This document shows positions 61,807-64,000 of a stretch of 64,000 nucleotides of DNA, piece after piece. Below the pieces are notes generated by a model. The model searched no databases, was not told the DNA's origin, and saw nothing but the letters and a program-made list of their open reading frames with translations. Position 1 is the first letter of the stretch. Each line of letters starts with the position of its first letter. Both the position numbers and the translations under genes were made by a program. The stretch comes from Zygnema cylindricum (Eukaryota; Streptophyta; Zygnematophyceae; Zygnematales; Zygnemataceae), in assembly GCA_037447655.1 (NCBI GenBank), contig JBBHKE010000229.1:177465-241464 (forward strand). Direction: 5' to 3'.

Positions 61807-61892
61807 TACAGAAATAGCGATACATGGTGTCGTCCACGGAATGGTTGCCGAAAGTTTTAGTGTGAATGGCGACGGCCATCTTGCGCCGTTTT

Positions 61893-61978
61893 TGTTAACA
61901 CAGCCGTTTTCGGTAATAGAGCCGTTTTCGTTAACAGAGCCATTTTCATTAACAGAGCCGTTTTCGTTAACAGACCCG
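61893..61978. repeat. 18-bp tandem repeat CGTTTTCGTTAACAGAGC
   Basis: About five tandem copies of CGTTTTCGTTAACAGAGC with minor variation. The unit length keeps a reading frame open (EPFSLT repeats), which alone is not evidence of coding. Confidence 0.85.
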
Positions 61979-62429
61979 TGCTCGCGTGTGTTCTGCCGCC
62001 CTAAAGTTGCAGCGACCGACAGCGACGTCGACGGAAGGCGTTAGTGGAAGGCCCTTCGGCCCCAAGTGGCCGACAGCTGGAAATTAGGGATGTGTTTGAC
62101 ACGGTCTACCACGTGGCATCAGGATGATGTCATCTTTAGACAGCAATTACGCACCTTCGACGGACGAGCCGTACCGATTTCTTTGAGCGAGAAAAAAGGC
62201 GTTTTCTGGCGTGTGATAATATCATCGCCTGTACTCCCTTCCACTATCAACAGTGACGTCCCTCTCCGGTTAGACAGTTTAAACGTGAGAACATTTCCAG
62301 CCTGTTTAGACGTACGTCTGTATGATGATTTGATGATGTTCTTGCCAGTTAAAATAGCATGGGGGGTTTTGTACATCACAATATTTGGGTATGCATCTTC
62401 ATTTACGTTATTCGTAGATTCAAGCGGTA

Positions 62430-62927
62430 CACCGCGAATCGTAATTAGAGTAAAGAAAAAATTAGAGTAAAAAAATAGAAAAAAATAATTAGTTGTGAAC
62501 TCTAATTTGTGTGATAGAACTTTTTCAAAAAGGAATTTACTCTAATTTATTCAAGTACTCTAATTTGACGCGCTGAATATCTCTACTGTAAATTAGGTTT
62601 CGTACAGAATCTGACAAAACGTACAGTTTATCGTCACTTTGACGGTTGCACTACGCGGTTAGTTAAAACGCATTTACATGACAACGGCCTGTATTAAATC
62701 ATTATTTGTACTTGTTTACTTAATAAAGTACAACTTTGCACGGTCAGACACCGACCGTACGCCACACTATTTAAAACGGCACTGTATTAGAGTTATTAAC
62801 GCTCATTCAAAAAGTACCTTAAATAGTATAATGAAAAATTTATAATCATTTACTCTATTTAACGTGATGGAGTCGAAATTTAGGGCGACCGAATTAGCGT
62901 TATTTATTCTAATCACGATCCGCGGTG
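62430..62927. mobile_element. long or composite family A element
   Basis: The left end CACCGCGAATCGTAATTAGAG and right end CTAATCACGATCCGCGGTG are inverted and flanked by TA, but the span is 498 bp, over twice the usual size. A second set of family words near 62770-62800 suggests nested or fused copies. Confidence 0.65.
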
Positions 62928-64000
62928 TAGTATACATTAACTGTAGATTTAAACGGGGTCATTTCATAAATGTAAAACCTACATACAGCCACAACTGCAA
63001 TGCTGTGCCATAAGCGCTTTACATTATGAAAATGTGTTTGTAGTTTGTCGCTTCATAAACTACAGGGGGGAAGGCCAGTTTAACAAGCGGAGAGGGGGGA
63101 GAGGAAGGTATTGATGGGAGACAGGAAGGGAGACGGATGGGAGTGAAAGGGAAGGGGGTGGAGGAGAGAGTCGGCGCAAGCACATTCACGTCACGGCCAG
63201 GTTGTGACATTACTTCAGATACCCCTAATATGTGGTGGATGGCCGGCTGTCCCTAGTAATTAATAAAAGATGAGTACATCTTGTCAGGAATTGACACGTC
63301 AAGAGTAGGCGGCATTCACCAGAGTTGCCCATTCCCAACTGGTAGAGGAAATACCACAGGACACTTTCTTTTTTAATGGGAAACCAACATTAGAACTTGG
63401 GTCAATCCACCAGCATGAACTAAAACAGCAATATAAAATGGTGACACAAGTAGAAACGTAACTGTGCTTAAGAAGTAATGTAAAGTTAACCATGTAAACA
63501 CATTGACGGGCTGCACGAGACGAAACAAAACAACAAAAACCTAACAACATAATTCAGCAGGTGAACACAAAAAAACAAGCAAAACATGACATTTTCAAGT
63601 ACAGCATAATTGTCAGTTGCAGCTCAGCTTCTTGTAATGGCAGCGTGCAAGAATAATGACTTTAAAACAGAAAGCAGGAGGAGCAAACTCCTACAGGATG
63701 CTGACATAGCTTGTTACTTACAATATACGAATACAAAAATAGCATACACCGTCAAAGCTACAAAAAACAACACACGGCCAGGGTCTTTCTCATATTAAGT
63801 GACAAAGTGACCAAAACAAAAAAACTATTTGAATGTGATTCCTGTAGCCACACTTACCGGGTCAGTACACCTTCCCATACCTTATCACTCCGATGGAAGT
63901 AACAGGAGAGTACAATAACAGCAACTACAAATGATTTCCAAACCTAGCGCCAACCCTCGCGTTTCTCCATTCAAAACATAAACTTCTCTCACCTAAACCC

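Larger units (their letters stand above)
60521..64000. other. right-hand repeat-rich region without a confident gene
   Basis: Holds family A MITEs (60519, 61665, 62430), an 18-bp tandem repeat (61893-61978), CACGTG at about 62108, and scattered short frames. Minus-strand exon-like sequence near 63300-63440 and 63690-63880 (GTAAGT donors, TTTTAG/TGTAG acceptors) hints at a gene running off the right edge, but frames are short and no family was recognised. Confidence 0.4.

Noticed and set aside
62066-62470. 134-codon frame
   Set aside because: It runs into a family A MITE end, shows no domain, and has no splice or promoter support.

Overview
The window is eukaryotic nuclear DNA. No gene is a single open frame: all eight recognised genes are split by GT-AG introns of about 60 bp to 3 kb. 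The gene set points to a streptophyte (plant lineage). RanGAP carries the N-terminal WPP-type domain known from plant RanGAPs, and an F-box protein resembles the plant At4g00755 type. Very long AT-rich stretches, purine and (CTCCCT)n arrays and dense small transposons suggest a large, repeat-rich genome such as a charophyte alga (Chara-like) or another early-diverging plant. The exact species cannot be read from the sequence.

Layout: 1-3.4 kb holds repeats and weak coding-like patches. 3.5-5.8 kb is an ankyrin-repeat gene (-), divergent from RanGAP (+, 6.4-10.5 kb, 11 exons). 10.6-23.9 kb is a gene-poor AT-rich tract with alternating-purine/pyrimidine patches, purine tracts, a 300-bp fold-back locus and a 969-bp Harbinger-like element. 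24.0-28.5 kb is a glycine-rich CCHC zinc-knuckle gene (+), convergent with NAC-alpha (-, 30.6-33.6 kb). NAC-alpha is divergent from the nucleoporin NUP62 gene (+, 35.4-42.3 kb); their shared upstream region carries a hAT element nested in a MITE. 42.3-46.9 kb is repeats. 46.9-52.4 kb is an F-box gene (-) with a 720-bp (CTCCCT)n array in intron 1 and a tandem array that copies its own exon-2 splice junction in intron 2. It is divergent from NOP10 (+, 53.3-54.1 kb), a 63-residue protein in three tiny exons. 56.2-60.2 kb is an ML-domain lipid-binding protein gene (-). 60.2-64 kb is repeats with no confident gene.

Most genes are housekeeping: Ran GTPase cycle and nuclear pore (RanGAP, NUP62), nascent-chain handling (NAC-alpha), H/ACA snoRNP and rRNA pseudouridylation (NOP10), and likely RNA binding (CCHC protein). 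They are not co-transcribed. The neighbour pairs ankyrin/RanGAP, NAC-alpha/NUP62 and F-box/NOP10 are head-to-head, so each may share a promoter region. Two small inverted-repeat transposon families recur throughout and sit in introns and promoters. Family A has TIR CACCGCGAATCGCTATTAG and a TA target duplication. Family B has TIR TTCAAATGTGCGAAAACAAT.

Exon boundaries were placed by hand from splice consensus, reading phase and family resemblance. All phases close, but no transcript evidence was available.
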